Shown here in pieces: positions 23,263-32,858 of a stretch of 64,000 nucleotides of DNA. The stretch lies in assembly GCF_003952185.1 (NCBI RefSeq), contig NZ_RXFS01000007.1, positions 186,001 through 250,000 of the forward strand, given 5' to 3'. Made by a program: the position numbers and the translations under genes. Under the pieces are notes generated by a model that saw only the letters and a list, made by a program, of their open reading frames with translations, was not told where the DNA came from and searched no databases. Position 1 is the stretch's first letter, and the number at the start of each line of letters is the position of its first letter. The stretch comes from Variovorax sp. 679 (GTDB lineage: Bacteria > Pseudomonadota > Gammaproteobacteria > Burkholderiales > Burkholderiaceae_C).

Positions 23263-24078
23263 CTAGAGCACGCTATGGGAGAGCACGGGCAGTTGCGTAC
23301 GTGTGCTCTGGACTTTTGCCGCATCGATGTCGAACAGCACCACGCCTTCGCCGGTGGCCTGCTGCGCCACCACCTCACCCCATGGGTCGACGACCAGCGA
23401 CTGGCCCCAGGTCTGGCGGCTGTTCTCGTGCGTGCCGCCCTGCGCGGGCGCGACCACCCAGGCGAGGTTCTCGATGGCGCGGGCGCGCAGCAGCACCTCC
23501 CAGTGCGCGGCGCCGGTCGTGCGCGTGAAGGCGCTGGGCACCAGCAGCAGGTCGGCGCCCTGCTTCGCGAGCGCGCGGTACAGCTCGGGAAAGCGCAGGT
23601 CGTAGCAAACGCTCATGCCAACGCGCCAGCGGTGGCCGTCGCGCGAAGGCAGCTCGAACACCACCGGCTTCGCTCCGGGCGCGATGACGCGGCGCTCGTC
23701 GTAGCGCTCGGTGCCGTTGTCGAAGAAGAAGAGATGGATCTTGTCGTAGCGCGCCACGCAGCGGCCGTCGGGCGAGAAGGCCAGCGAGCTGTTGAACACA
23801 TGCTCGGCGTCGGTGCTCTCGATGGGCAGCGTGCCGCCGACGATCCACAGCCCGAACTCGCGCGCCGCATCGGCCAGGAAGCCCTGCACCGTGCCCGCGC
23901 CCGCCGTTTCGCGCAGGCCCAGCTTGTCGGTGTCGCGCGCACCCATCATGCAGAAATACTCGGGCAGCACGGCAAGCTCGGCACCGGCCGCGGCGGCCTG
24001 CGCGAGCAGGTCGTGGGCGCGCGCGAGATTGGCTTCGCGGGCGATGGCCGACACCATCTGGATGGCTGCGACTTTCAT
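23263..24078 (-). CDS. Carbon-nitrogen hydrolase (Nit2/omega-amidase-like)
   Basis: A 271-residue nitrilase-superfamily enzyme with the full triad: Glu in LPEYFCM, Lys in YDKIHLF, and Cys in VGMSVCYDLRFPELYR. A FFFDNGTERYDERRV segment is typical of bacterial Nit1/Nit2 homologues, which hydrolyse deaminated glutathione or 2-oxoamides. The start overlaps the yhdP stop (ATGA). Betaproteobacteria commonly place this gene directly after yhdP. Confidence 0.9.
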   Translation of the reverse strand: MKVAAIQMVSAIAREANLARAHDLLAQAAAAGAELAVLPEYFCMMGARDTDKLGLRETAGAGTVQGFLADAAREFGLWIVGGTLPIESTDAEHVFNSSLAFSPDGRCVARYDKIHLFFFDNGTERYDERRVIAPGAKPVVFELPSRDGHRWRVGMSVCYDLRFPELYRALAKQGADLLLVPSAFTRTTGAAHWEVLLRARAIENLAWVVAPAQGGTHENSRQTWGQSLVVDPWGEVVAQQATGEGVVLFDIDAAKVQSTRTQLPVLSHSVL

Positions 24079-27000
24079 TGCTTGGTCTCCGTTTTCTTGC
24101 CGTCGTCCGCAGTCTGGGAGGCTGGCGGCAGCCCGGGAATGCCGGGAATGCTCTGGGGCAGCAGCTGCAGCGTACGCGGCACCTTCGCTATTTTGGGGTC
24201 GGTCCAGGTGCCTTCGACGTGGAACTCCTGCGTGGCGGCGGCGGCGAGCGGCTTGCTCAGCACCCATTGCGCGAGAAAGGTGCCCAGGCCGATCGCCGGA
24301 TTGATGGCGGTGGCCACCAGCGCCGCCGTGCCCGCGTTGATCTCGGGCACCACCACCACGCGCAGGTTCTGCGTCTCGCGCACGATGTCGGCCGAGCCGT
24401 CCATCAGCGCGGCGGCGTTGACACCCTTCATCTGCAGGTTGTTGGTGCTGGCGATGCCCTTGTTGATCTTCGCGTCGCCGCGGATGAAGTCGAAGGCGAA
24501 GCCCTCGCTGAACACGTCGCGGAAGTCGAGCGTGAGCCGGCGCGGCAGCGCCTGCAGGCTCAGCACGCCGAGCAGCTTGGCCAGGCCCGGATCGGCCTTG
24601 AGGAACTGGCCCTGTTCCACGTCGACCTGCAATTGCCCGCCCAGACTCGGGTAGTCGAGCGAGAACGGCGAGCCGCGCCAGTTGACGTCGCCCTCCATCC
24701 TCCCGCGCCCGCGCCGCAGCACGCCCGGCATGCCGAAGCGCGTGAGCAGCTCGCCGGCGTCGGCGATGTCGAGCCTGAAGGTCATGGCGGTGCGGCGCTG
24801 GCCGGCCGCCGCGCCGGGCACCGCGGCCCAGGTGCCCTTGGCCGCGAAGCTGGCCTCGGGCATGGTGAAGACCAGCTTGTTGAGCGCCCATTCGCGCCCC
24901 GCGCCGCCGCGGTTGACCGCGTCGATCTCCGCGCGGCCGAGGCGCTTGCCGAGCAGTTCGAAGTCGTCGATCACGATGTCCAGCGCCGGCAGGGTTCCGG
25001 GCTGCTCGTCGAGCAAGGTCTCGACCTGCGTGGCCTCGGAGGGCGCGATCTTCAGCCGCGCGAGCCGTGCGTAGAGGCGCCCGGCCTGCGCGTGGCGGTA
25101 TTCGGCATAGCCGCTGAGCTCGGTGGCGTCGATGTTGGCGCGCCAGACGCTGCCCTCGCGCGTGCCGCCGAGCACCACGTTGTGCAGCGTGCGGCCGGCG
25201 ATGCCGAGCTGCTGCGCGCGCACCGCGATGCGCGTGGGCAGGTAGGCCATCGACGGATCGTCGGCGCGCTCCACGGCGTCGGTGCCTGTGCCGGCGGCCT
25301 CGCCGATCAGCGCCTGCCACGCGGCCATGTCGAGCTTGCCGACGTTGACGTTCGCGAACACGCCCTTGTCGGGCAGGCTGGCCGTCTCGCCCTGCGCGAG
25401 GCCGACGCCGATGCTGCCGCGCAGCACGCGCGCATCGCCGTTGGGCAGGAGATCGCGCACGTACTGGACGGCGCCGACGCGGCCGAGGTCGAGCGAGAGC
25501 TGGTCCTGCGTGGCGATGCCCTGCCGGGCGTCGCGCGCGAGCACCTTCTTCTCGATGCGCAGCGGCATCTGCTCCTCGGCCGTCTTCACGAGCGGCGGCG
25601 GCAGCTGCAGCGCGAGGCCCTGCAGGCTGCTGTTGAGCGAGAACTCGGTGGTGCCCTCGCGCACCGAGAAGGTGGCCGCGAAGGGCGTGCTGCCGGTGGC
25701 CTTCTTCGCGAGGCGGGCGAGCCAGTCGACCTCGCGCGCGCCGCGCAGGCCTTCGGCAGTGGCGGTGCCCTGCGCCTTCAGCGCCACTTCGCGGTTGGGG
25801 CCGGAGAAGCGGCCCCGGCCTTCGACCCGGATGTCGCCGCCCAGCAGCTTCGCCTGCACGCCGGCCAGCGAGAAGCCTGTTTCGGTGAAGTTGACCGTGC
25901 CCTTCGCCTGCGCGAACGATGGCGCCTCGGGCACCACCTGCAGCTCGTTGTCGGCCAGCACCACGCTGGCCTGCACCTTGGCGTTGTCCATCGCCTCGAG
26001 GGGCAGCTCGAGGTGCAGCTTGTAGTCGGCCGAGCCGGTGGCGCGCGCGGCCTGCATGACCTCGCCCACGCCGCCCGGCTCGATGCCGGCCAGCGGCGCG
26101 CCCGCCCGCAGCACCTCGGCCAGCGGCCCCTTGGCCTGCACGTCGACGCGCAGAACCTGCGCATGGTGCGACAGCTCCGGGATCTGTGCCTCGCCCTTGG
26201 TCACCTCGACGCCGGTGGTGCCGGCCAGGCGGCCCCGTGCGTTGCGCACCAGCATGCCGTCGCGCTCGAACACCAGTTCGCCCGAGAGGCCGGTGAGTGC
26301 CGGCCACACCCGTGCGGGCGTGCCGTTGCGCGACGGCGTGGCGTTCGTGATCGAGGGCGGCGCATAGGCGTAGTTGACGTCGGCCACCTTGGCCACGATG
26401 CGGAAGTCGCCCTGCTTCGGGTCCTTGAACGGCATGTCGTACAGGTCGCCGCGCACGCGGAAGTCGACGTTGCTGGCAGTGCCCTTGGTGACGGCCTCTC
26501 GCACGTAGTCGCGCGTGTGCTGGGGAATGTCGAGCGGCAGGTAGCGGAACACGCGCGTGCCGTCGGCGCGGGTCAGCTTGCCCTGCAGGTCGAGCACGCC
26601 GGGAAAGCGGGACTTGCTGCTCGACGTGGCCGGATCGCTGGTGCGCCAGCTGGCCTGGGCTTCTCCCTCGGCATCGACGTTGGCGAAGCTGAGCTTCGAC
26701 ATCTGCAGCTGGGCGCTGCCATTGCCGCTGTCGAGCTTCCATTGCAGCTGCGTCGAGAGCCGGTCGACGGGAATGACGGGCTCGTCGAACACGCCCGGGA
26801 ATTCGAGCGTGCCCTGCGCGATGGCGAGCGTGGCGGTGCCGCCGGTGTGGGTGGCGTCGAAGTCGATCGTGGCGCCGCTCAGGCCCGGGGTGCCGCTGTG
26901 GATCCTGGGCTGGGGTGCCGCCGCGCCGGTGGCATTGGCGGTTGCCGCTGGCGCCGCCGCTGTATCTGCCTTGGCCGATTGGGAGGCGATGCGCAGCCCG

Positions 27001-28262
27001 CTGACGCGGCCCTTGGCCTGGTAGCGGGTGGGTGCCCCCAGTGCGCCTTGCCAGTTCAGGTCGACGTGCTCGACGAGGCCGCGCGGCGCATAGGCATCGA
27101 GCGCGCGGTGGGTGGCGTCGCCCAGCGGCAGCCGGTCGGCGATGAGGGCGAGCGCGGCCAGGTCGAGGCGGTCGGCGCGCAGCGCGCCGTGCTCGGGCGT
27201 GCGACCCTTGCCCGGCGTGTGCTGCAGCCAGAGGTTGCCGCCGGGCCAGCGCAGGCCGTCGGTGGTGTCGAACTGCAGCGCGGTGGTGGCGAACTCGAGC
27301 GTCTCCTCGGTGAGCTGCCCCGAGATGCGGCCGGTGACGGCGCGCAGCACCAGCGGCTGCAGGCCCTTGTCGAGCGAAACGTCGACCTTGTCGAGCCCCA
27401 GGTCGACCGCGCCGCCGACGACCTGGCCGTCGTCCACGTCGGCCCACAGGCGCAGCGCGCCGTTGCCTTCGCGGATGCGGGCGTCGAGCGACACGTACTG
27501 GCCGAGCCGGGTGACGTCGATGTAGGGCAGGTCGGCGTAGAGCTGGCCGTCCCAGGTCTGCCAGTGGCCGCTGCGGATGGAAAGCAGCGGCTGGCGGAAC
27601 TGGCCGCGCAGCGTGAAGCGCTCGCCCCAGCCGGCGGGCGGCGTGGCGTCGAGCCGCAGGCTGTGGCGCCTGGCACTGTTGCGCGCGACGAATCGCACGT
27701 CGGTCAGCAGCAGGGGCTCGGCCTGGCGCTGCTCGTCGGTCCAGCGCACGACGCCGCCTTCGATGACCAGCTCGCGCTGCGCGAAAAACCAGTCGGCGCC
27801 GCGGGTCTCTCCGGTCGTGTCGGTCGCCATGTGCAAACCAGCCACATGGAGTTTTCCCTGAGTGTCGCGGCGCACGTCGAGCTGCGGCCCCTCGATGTAG
27901 AGCTGCTCGAAATTGAGCCGCCAGAGCGAGCGCGGAGACACGCTGGCCACCACGCGTGCGAGGCGAAGGGCTTCCCGCCTGCCTGCGTCCTGCAGCACCA
28001 CGTCGCGCAATTCGAAGGCCGGGAAAAGCCCTTCGGAGCGGGCGGTGATCGATCCGATGCGCACCGGCACGCCGATGGCCTTGCTAGCCTGAGCCTCCAG
28101 CGCATCACGAAAATCGCCGATTCGCGGCACAATCCACGCGTGTAGGACAACGACTGACAGCGCCAGCAGAAGCCATGCAGCGATCAACAGACCCAGCAGC
28201 CAGCGCGCCGTCACAGCGGTTATTTTGAGCAGACGTGAAGGGGTAGACGCCGTGTCGTTCAT
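24075..28262 (-). CDS. yhdP: YhdP-family AsmA-like envelope protein
   Basis: A 1395-residue protein. One N-terminal TM (about 20-42) is followed by a very long periplasmic region with the AsmA-like start (WIVPRIGDFRDALEAQASKAIGVPV). The DUF3971 and AsmA C-terminal repeats are recognised from VNWRGSPFSLDYPSLGGQL and the closing LGTFLAQWVLSKPLAAAATQ. YhdP, TamB and YdbH bridge the envelope and move phospholipids to the outer membrane. Length agrees with TIGR02099 members. It starts only 25 bp from divergent glnE. Confidence 0.92.
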   Translation of the reverse strand: MNDTASTPSRLLKITAVTARWLLGLLIAAWLLLALSVVVLHAWIVPRIGDFRDALEAQASKAIGVPVRIGSITARSEGLFPAFELRDVVLQDAGRREALRLARVVASVSPRSLWRLNFEQLYIEGPQLDVRRDTQGKLHVAGLHMATDTTGETRGADWFFAQRELVIEGGVVRWTDEQRQAEPLLLTDVRFVARNSARRHSLRLDATPPAGWGERFTLRGQFRQPLLSIRSGHWQTWDGQLYADLPYIDVTRLGQYVSLDARIREGNGALRLWADVDDGQVVGGAVDLGLDKVDVSLDKGLQPLVLRAVTGRISGQLTEETLEFATTALQFDTTDGLRWPGGNLWLQHTPGKGRTPEHGALRADRLDLAALALIADRLPLGDATHRALDAYAPRGLVEHVDLNWQGALGAPTRYQAKGRVSGLRIASQSAKADTAAAPAATANATGAAAPQPRIHSGTPGLSGATIDFDATHTGGTATLAIAQGTLEFPGVFDEPVIPVDRLSTQLQWKLDSGNGSAQLQMSKLSFANVDAEGEAQASWRTSDPATSSSKSRFPGVLDLQGKLTRADGTRVFRYLPLDIPQHTRDYVREAVTKGTASNVDFRVRGDLYDMPFKDPKQGDFRIVAKVADVNYAYAPPSITNATPSRNGTPARVWPALTGLSGELVFERDGMLVRNARGRLAGTTGVEVTKGEAQIPELSHHAQVLRVDVQAKGPLAEVLRAGAPLAGIEPGGVGEVMQAARATGSADYKLHLELPLEAMDNAKVQASVVLADNELQVVPEAPSFAQAKGTVNFTETGFSLAGVQAKLLGGDIRVEGRGRFSGPNREVALKAQGTATAEGLRGAREVDWLARLAKKATGSTPFAATFSVREGTTEFSLNSSLQGLALQLPPPLVKTAEEQMPLRIEKKVLARDARQGIATQDQLSLDLGRVGAVQYVRDLLPNGDARVLRGSIGVGLAQGETASLPDKGVFANVNVGKLDMAAWQALIGEAAGTGTDAVERADDPSMAYLPTRIAVRAQQLGIAGRTLHNVVLGGTREGSVWRANIDATELSGYAEYRHAQAGRLYARLARLKIAPSEATQVETLLDEQPGTLPALDIVIDDFELLGKRLGRAEIDAVNRGGAGREWALNKLVFTMPEASFAAKGTWAAVPGAAAGQRRTAMTFRLDIADAGELLTRFGMPGVLRRGRGRMEGDVNWRGSPFSLDYPSLGGQLQVDVEQGQFLKADPGLAKLLGVLSLQALPRRLTLDFRDVFSEGFAFDFIRGDAKINKGIASTNNLQMKGVNAAALMDGSADIVRETQNLRVVVVPEINAGTAALVATAINPAIGLGTFLAQWVLSKPLAAAATQEFHVEGTWTDPKIAKVPRTLQLLPQSIPGIPGLPPASQTADDGKKTETKQ

Positions 28263-28287
28263 TGAGGATCGCGCTGTGTCGGGAATT

Positions 28288-31098
28288 ATGACCGCCAGCA
28301 TTCAGAGGGGTTCCACGGAAACCAGCATCAGTGTGAACCAGTTGCCAGCCACCACATCGACGCGAGACGACGCGCGTTCTTCGTTCTCTTCTTATTCGCG
28401 CTTCGTGCAGCGCCTGCGCCGCAGGTATGCAGGCGAGCTTTCATTGCTTCCCCCCGGCGCGCCGCTGCGCGAATCGATGTCCTTGGCTTACGAGGCATTG
28501 CGCCGACGTGGGGATGGCGTCGGCGATGCACTGCGAATTGTGCGGCAGCTCGTGATGGAGCGGCTTGTAACTCTTGATTGCGACGAGCAGGCCCCGCTGG
28601 CCGTGGTGACCACCGCCGTCACCGAGCTGGCCGAGCTGGCACTCGATATTGCGTGCCAGGAGGCCTGCCGCGAACTCGACGCGACGCACGGCGCCCCGCT
28701 TGGCCCCGATGGCCGTCGCGCGCAGCTGTGGATCGTGGGCATGGGCAAGCTCGGCGCGCGCGAGCTCAACGTGTCGAGCGACATCGACCTGATCTACCTC
28801 TACGACGTGGACGGCGAGACCCAGGGCGACGCCGACGGCCGCGGCCGGCTGGCCAACCAGGAATACTTCGCTCGCGCCGTGAAGCGCATCTATGCGCTGG
28901 TGGGCGACACCACCGAGCACGGCTTCGTGTTCCGCGTCGACCTGGCCCTGAGGCCCAACGGCAACTCGGGCCCCAGCGTGGTCTCGCTCGATGCGCTCGA
29001 GGAGTATTTCCAGGTGCAGGGCCGCGAGTGGGAGCGCTTCGCCTGGATGAAGAGCCGCGTGGTCGCGCCGCGCGACATCGTGCTCGCGGGCCAGGCCCAG
29101 GGCCTGCGCGGCGCCGTGCTGCCCTTCGTGTTCCGCCGCTATCTCGACTACAGCGTGTTCGACTCGCTGCGCGTGCTGCATCGGCAGATCCGGGAGCAGT
29201 CGGCGCGCCGCAGCGCCGGGCGGCCCGAGCGCGCGAACGACGTGAAGCTCTCGCGCGGCGGCATCCGCGAGATCGAGTTCACCGTGCAGCTGCTTCAGGT
29301 GGTGCGCGGCGGCCAGTTTCCGGAGCTGCGCACCCGGCCCACGCTCGATGCGCTGCAGCGCCTGGCGCGCGCCAACCTCATGCCGCAGGAAACCGCCGAC
29401 GCGCTGGCCTCGGCCTACGAGTTCCTGCGCCGCGTGGAGCACCGCATCCAGTACCTCGACGACCAGCAGACTCACGTGCTGCCGGTGTCCGACGACGACC
29501 TGCGCTGGATCGCCCAGACCATGGGCTACCCCAGCTGCTGCCCCTTCCTCGAGCAGCTCGACACGCATCGCGAGTTCGTCGCGCAGGAGTTCGACAAGCT
29601 GCTCGGCGGCGAGAAGCCCTGCAACGGCAAGTGCAACGGCAAGAAGGCCGCGGCGCCCGCCGACCTGGCCGACCTGCTCGACGACCTGCCCCAGGCGTTC
29701 GCAGAGCGCATCCGCGACTGGTGCGAGCAGCCCCGCGTGCTGGCCCTGCGCGAAGAGACGCGCGCGCGGCTGCGCCAGCTGGTGCAGCGCACCGGCCAGT
29801 GGCTCAAGGAGCCCGACGGCGACGGCGCGGGCCAGACGCCGCGCCACGTCGACGCCGCGATGCGCTGGGCCGACTGGATCGAGCCGCTGATGCGCCGCGA
29901 GAGCTATCTGGCGCTGCTGGTCGAGCGCCCCGCCGTGCAGGAACGCCTGCTGCGCCTGCTGGGCGCGGCCAGGTGGCCCGCGCGCTACCTGATGCAGCAC
30001 CCCGGCGTGATCGACGAACTGGCAAGCGACGAGATGCTCTCGGGCCGCTTCGTCGCCGCCGAGTTCGAGCGCGAGCTCGACGCGCGCCACGCATCCCTCA
30101 CCCGCACCGGCGAGGCCGACGAAGAGCGCCTGCTGAACCTGCTGCGCCACGCGCATCACGCCGAGGTGTTCCGCACGCTGGCGCGCGACGTGGACGGCCG
30201 TCTCACCGTCGAGCAGGTGGCCGACGACCTGAGCGCGCTGGCCGACACCACGCTGCGCGTGACCGCCCGCTGGTGCTGGCCGCACGTGCGCAACCGGCAC
30301 CGCGAGGTGCCGCAGTTCGCGATCATCGGCTACGGCAAGCTGGGCGGAAAGGAGCTGGGCTACGGCAGCGACCTCGACATCGTGTTCGTCTACGACGATG
30401 ACGACGAGCGCGCCGGCGAGGTCTACGCGGCCTATGTGCGCAAGCTCATCAACTGGCTCACGGTGAAGACGCGCGAGGGCGACCTGTTCGAGATCGACAC
30501 CGCCCTGCGCCCCAACGGCAACTCGGGCCTGCTGACCACCAGCTTCGAGGCCTACGAGAAATACCAGCTCGGCCGCGGCAGCAACACCGCGTGGACCTGG
30601 GAGCACCAGGCCATGACGCGCGCGCGCTTCGTGCTCGGCAGCGAGGACCACGGCGCCGAGTTGGGCGCGCGCTTCGACCAGGTGCGCGAGGCGGTGCTGG
30701 TGGCGCCGCGGGACCGCGAGGCGCTGAAGGCCGAGATCATCGCCATGCGCAACAAGCTGCGCGGCGCGCGGCCGGTGAAGGCCGACCGCTTCGACGTGAA
30801 GCACAGCCCCGGCGGCATGGTCGATGCCGAGTTCGCGGTGCAGTTCCTGGTGCTGTCGTCGTCGGGCGAACATCCCGAGCTGATTCCGAACGTGGGCAAC
30901 ATCGCGCTGCTGCTGCGGGCCGAGCTCGCGGGGCTGCTGCCCGAAGGCGTGGGCCGCAGCGCGGCGCGGGCGTACCGCGAGCTGCGTCGCGTGCAGCACC
31001 GTGCGCGCCTCAACGAAGAGCCGACGCAGGTCACGCCGCCCGCGCTGGCGGCCGAACGCGACGCCATGCTGGCCCTGTGGAAGGCGGTATTTGGCTGA
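28288..31098 (+). CDS. glnE: Bifunctional glutamine synthetase adenylyltransferase/adenylyl-removing enzyme
   Basis: A 936-residue protein. It has two nucleotidyltransferase domains: the N-terminal deadenylylase with GMGKLGARELNVSSDIDLIY, and the C-terminal adenylylase with GYGKLGGKELGYGSDLDIVF. Each is followed by a helical GlnD_UR domain. GlnE adjusts glutamine synthetase activity under control of PII. The ATG at 28288 (after CGGGAA) is preferred over one at 28225, which would overlap yhdP. An unusual Cys/Lys-rich insertion (PCNGKCNGKK, about residue 450) lies between the domains. Confidence 0.93.
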   Translation: MTASIQRGSTETSISVNQLPATTSTRDDARSSFSSYSRFVQRLRRRYAGELSLLPPGAPLRESMSLAYEALRRRGDGVGDALRIVRQLVMERLVTLDCDEQAPLAVVTTAVTELAELALDIACQEACRELDATHGAPLGPDGRRAQLWIVGMGKLGARELNVSSDIDLIYLYDVDGETQGDADGRGRLANQEYFARAVKRIYALVGDTTEHGFVFRVDLALRPNGNSGPSVVSLDALEEYFQVQGREWERFAWMKSRVVAPRDIVLAGQAQGLRGAVLPFVFRRYLDYSVFDSLRVLHRQIREQSARRSAGRPERANDVKLSRGGIREIEFTVQLLQVVRGGQFPELRTRPTLDALQRLARANLMPQETADALASAYEFLRRVEHRIQYLDDQQTHVLPVSDDDLRWIAQTMGYPSCCPFLEQLDTHREFVAQEFDKLLGGEKPCNGKCNGKKAAAPADLADLLDDLPQAFAERIRDWCEQPRVLALREETRARLRQLVQRTGQWLKEPDGDGAGQTPRHVDAAMRWADWIEPLMRRESYLALLVERPAVQERLLRLLGAARWPARYLMQHPGVIDELASDEMLSGRFVAAEFERELDARHASLTRTGEADEERLLNLLRHAHHAEVFRTLARDVDGRLTVEQVADDLSALADTTLRVTARWCWPHVRNRHREVPQFAIIGYGKLGGKELGYGSDLDIVFVYDDDDERAGEVYAAYVRKLINWLTVKTREGDLFEIDTALRPNGNSGLLTTSFEAYEKYQLGRGSNTAWTWEHQAMTRARFVLGSEDHGAELGARFDQVREAVLVAPRDREALKAEIIAMRNKLRGARPVKADRFDVKHSPGGMVDAEFAVQFLVLSSSGEHPELIPNVGNIALLLRAELAGLLPEGVGRSAARAYRELRRVQHRARLNEEPTQVTPPALAAERDAMLALWKAVFG

Positions 31099-32272
31099 CG
31101 GCGCCCGCTCCCCCGCCACCACCGCGCTGGCTGCGTGCGCGGTGGTCATCGCCGTCCTCCTGGCCGGCTGTGCAAGCGGACCGCGTAGCGGAGGCGGCGT
31201 AGCCAGCGGCCGCGACGGCCCCGGCACCAACATCCCGCCGGACCTTGCCAGCGTGCCCGACGCCGAGCCCCGCGTCGAACCCATCCGCACCACCGGCGGC
31301 ACCAGCAAGCCCTACACGGTGCTGGGCCGCGGCTATGCGCCGATCACCGACGACCGGCCGTTCCGCGAATCTGGGCTGGCCTCGTGGTACGGGCGCAAGT
31401 TCCATGCGGCGTCCACCTCCAGCGGCGAGCCCTACGACATGTACGCCATGACGGCCGCGCACAAGACGCTGCCGCTGCCGAGCTACGTGCGCGTGCGCAA
31501 CCCGGCCAACGGGCGCGAGGTGATCGTGCGCGTGAACGATCGCGGCCCGTTCGTGGACGGCCGCGTCATCGACCTGAGCTACACGGCCGCGCTCAAGCTC
31601 GACCTGCTGCGCGGCGTGGCGCCTGTGGAGATCGAGCGGATCACGAACGAAGACATCCGCACCGGTGCATGGCGTCGGGACTCAGGAACGGCGTACGCCG
31701 CCGCCGAAGCGCCCGCGCCGGTGCGTGCGGTGCCGGTGCGTGTGGCGAGCGCGCAGCAGCAGCAGCAACAGGTGCGGGTGCCGGCCGAATGGGTGGCGCC
31801 GGTCGCTGCGGCGAACAACGATGTGCCGCAGCCGGCATCGACGATGCCAGTCGCGCCGCAGACACCGATGGCCATGGCGCTACCGGCGGGGACGGGGGCG
31901 GAGCCGGAATCGGCGCAGTCGCCACCGTCCATTCCACCGGGCCGGCAGGCCATCCTGGTCAACGAGCTTCCGCCGCTGCAGGCAGCAACAGCAGCGGCGG
32001 CACCCGCGGGCGCCGCGCAGCAACCCGGCACGGCGCTACCCGGCTTCTGGGTGCAGCTCGGCGCGTTCCGCGAGCGCGACGGCGCCGAGAGCCTGTTGAA
32101 TCAGGCTGCGCGCGGCCTGCCTTCGCTTGCATCGCAGCTACGGGTGTTCAGCGAAGCCGGAACGCATCGGCTGCAGGCAGGGCCCTTTGCCTCGCGCAAT
32201 GCGGCCGGCGAGGTGGTCACGCAGCTGCGCGACAGCCTGCGCATCGCGCCGATGGTGGTGGAACGCAGGTAG
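31091..32272 (+). CDS. rlpA: RlpA-family septal lytic transglycosylase with SPOR domain
   Basis: A TTG start at 31091, preceded by GGAAGG and overlapping the glnE stop, gives a 393-residue lipoprotein with lipobox VLLAGC (Cys27). A double-psi beta-barrel follows (GLASWYGRKFH, SGEPYDMYAMTAAHKTLPLP, VRVNDRGPF). A long low-complexity linker (about 200-315) includes a run of six Gln. A C-terminal SPOR domain starts GFWVQLGAF. RlpA cleaves denuded glycans at the septum. An earlier start within glnE would destroy the signal peptide, so it is rejected. Confidence 0.88.
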   Translation: MADGARSPATTALAACAVVIAVLLAGCASGPRSGGGVASGRDGPGTNIPPDLASVPDAEPRVEPIRTTGGTSKPYTVLGRGYAPITDDRPFRESGLASWYGRKFHAASTSSGEPYDMYAMTAAHKTLPLPSYVRVRNPANGREVIVRVNDRGPFVDGRVIDLSYTAALKLDLLRGVAPVEIERITNEDIRTGAWRRDSGTAYAAAEAPAPVRAVPVRVASAQQQQQQVRVPAEWVAPVAAANNDVPQPASTMPVAPQTPMAMALPAGTGAEPESAQSPPSIPPGRQAILVNELPPLQAATAAAAPAGAAQQPGTALPGFWVQLGAFRERDGAESLLNQAARGLPSLASQLRVFSEAGTHRLQAGPFASRNAAGEVVTQLRDSLRIAPMVVERR

Positions 32273-32299
32273 CCGGGAAAAGGGCAGGAGCCCGCGCGT

Positions 32300-32761
32300 T
32301 CAGACCAGCGGCTTCACCGGAACCGGCACGCCGCTGGCGACGTTGAGGCGGTTCCAGGTGTTGATCTGCGCGATCGCCACCGACAGCTCGGCAATCTCCT
32401 GGTCGCTGAAGTTGGCCTTCAGCGCAGCAAATTCGGCTTCGCGCGCGTCATAACGGTCGGCCAGGCGCGTAAGCGATTCGGCCCAGGCCAGCGCCGCGCG
32501 TTCGCGCTCGTTGAAGAAGCTCACTTCGCGCCACGTCGGCAGGCTGTTGATGCGCTGCCATTCCTCGCCCTGCTTGCGCAGGTCGCGCACGTGCATGTCG
32601 AGGCAGTAGGCGCAGCCGTTGATCTGCGAGACGCGGGCGAAGACGTAGTCGACCAGCACCTTGCCGAGCGTGCTCGACTCGATGGTGGCGTTCACGGCGA
32701 GGATGGCCTCGAAGGACTTCGGGGCGAGCTTGAACCAGTTCAGGCGGGGGGCGGTGTTCAT
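32300..32761 (-). CDS. Carboxymuconolactone decarboxylase (AhpD-like) family protein, ECF41 target
   Basis: A 153-residue alkylhydroperoxidase-core protein. The redox motif is NGCAYCLDMHVRD (CxxC plus His), as in AhpD and CMD-family peroxidases. Helical flanks include ALAWAESLTRLADR and NTWNRLNVASGVP. It probably reduces peroxides or acts in an unassigned detoxification. It lies 97 bp downstream of a sigma factor of the ECF41 class, which typically controls a CMD/oxidoreductase neighbour, and is preceded by the matching promoter. Confidence 0.88.
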   Translation of the reverse strand: MNTAPRLNWFKLAPKSFEAILAVNATIESSTLGKVLVDYVFARVSQINGCAYCLDMHVRDLRKQGEEWQRINSLPTWREVSFFNERERAALAWAESLTRLADRYDAREAEFAALKANFSDQEIAELSVAIAQINTWNRLNVASGVPVPVKPLV

Positions 32762-32820
32762 GGGTTTCTCCAGTAGGTAGGTAGGTGGGTTGCGACGGAA
32801 TCTGCTTGCTACCTGCTGAA

Positions 32821-32847
32821 GACGGGCGAGCCGGGCGCCCTGTGACA
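32821..32847 (-). promoter_or_regulatory. ECF41-type promoter for the CMD-family gene
   Basis: On the minus strand TGTCACA (32847-32841) is followed after 16 bp by CGTC (32824-32821), 59 bp upstream of the start codon. This is the published ECF41 promoter layout, and an identical one lies before the sigma gene itself. Confidence 0.75.
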
Positions 32848-32858
32848 CGCTGCTCGAA

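Noticed and set aside
32771-32790. Short GTAG tandem repeat in the CMD-gene leader
   Set aside because: About three units; too short to suggest phase variation and located in the untranslated leader without other support.
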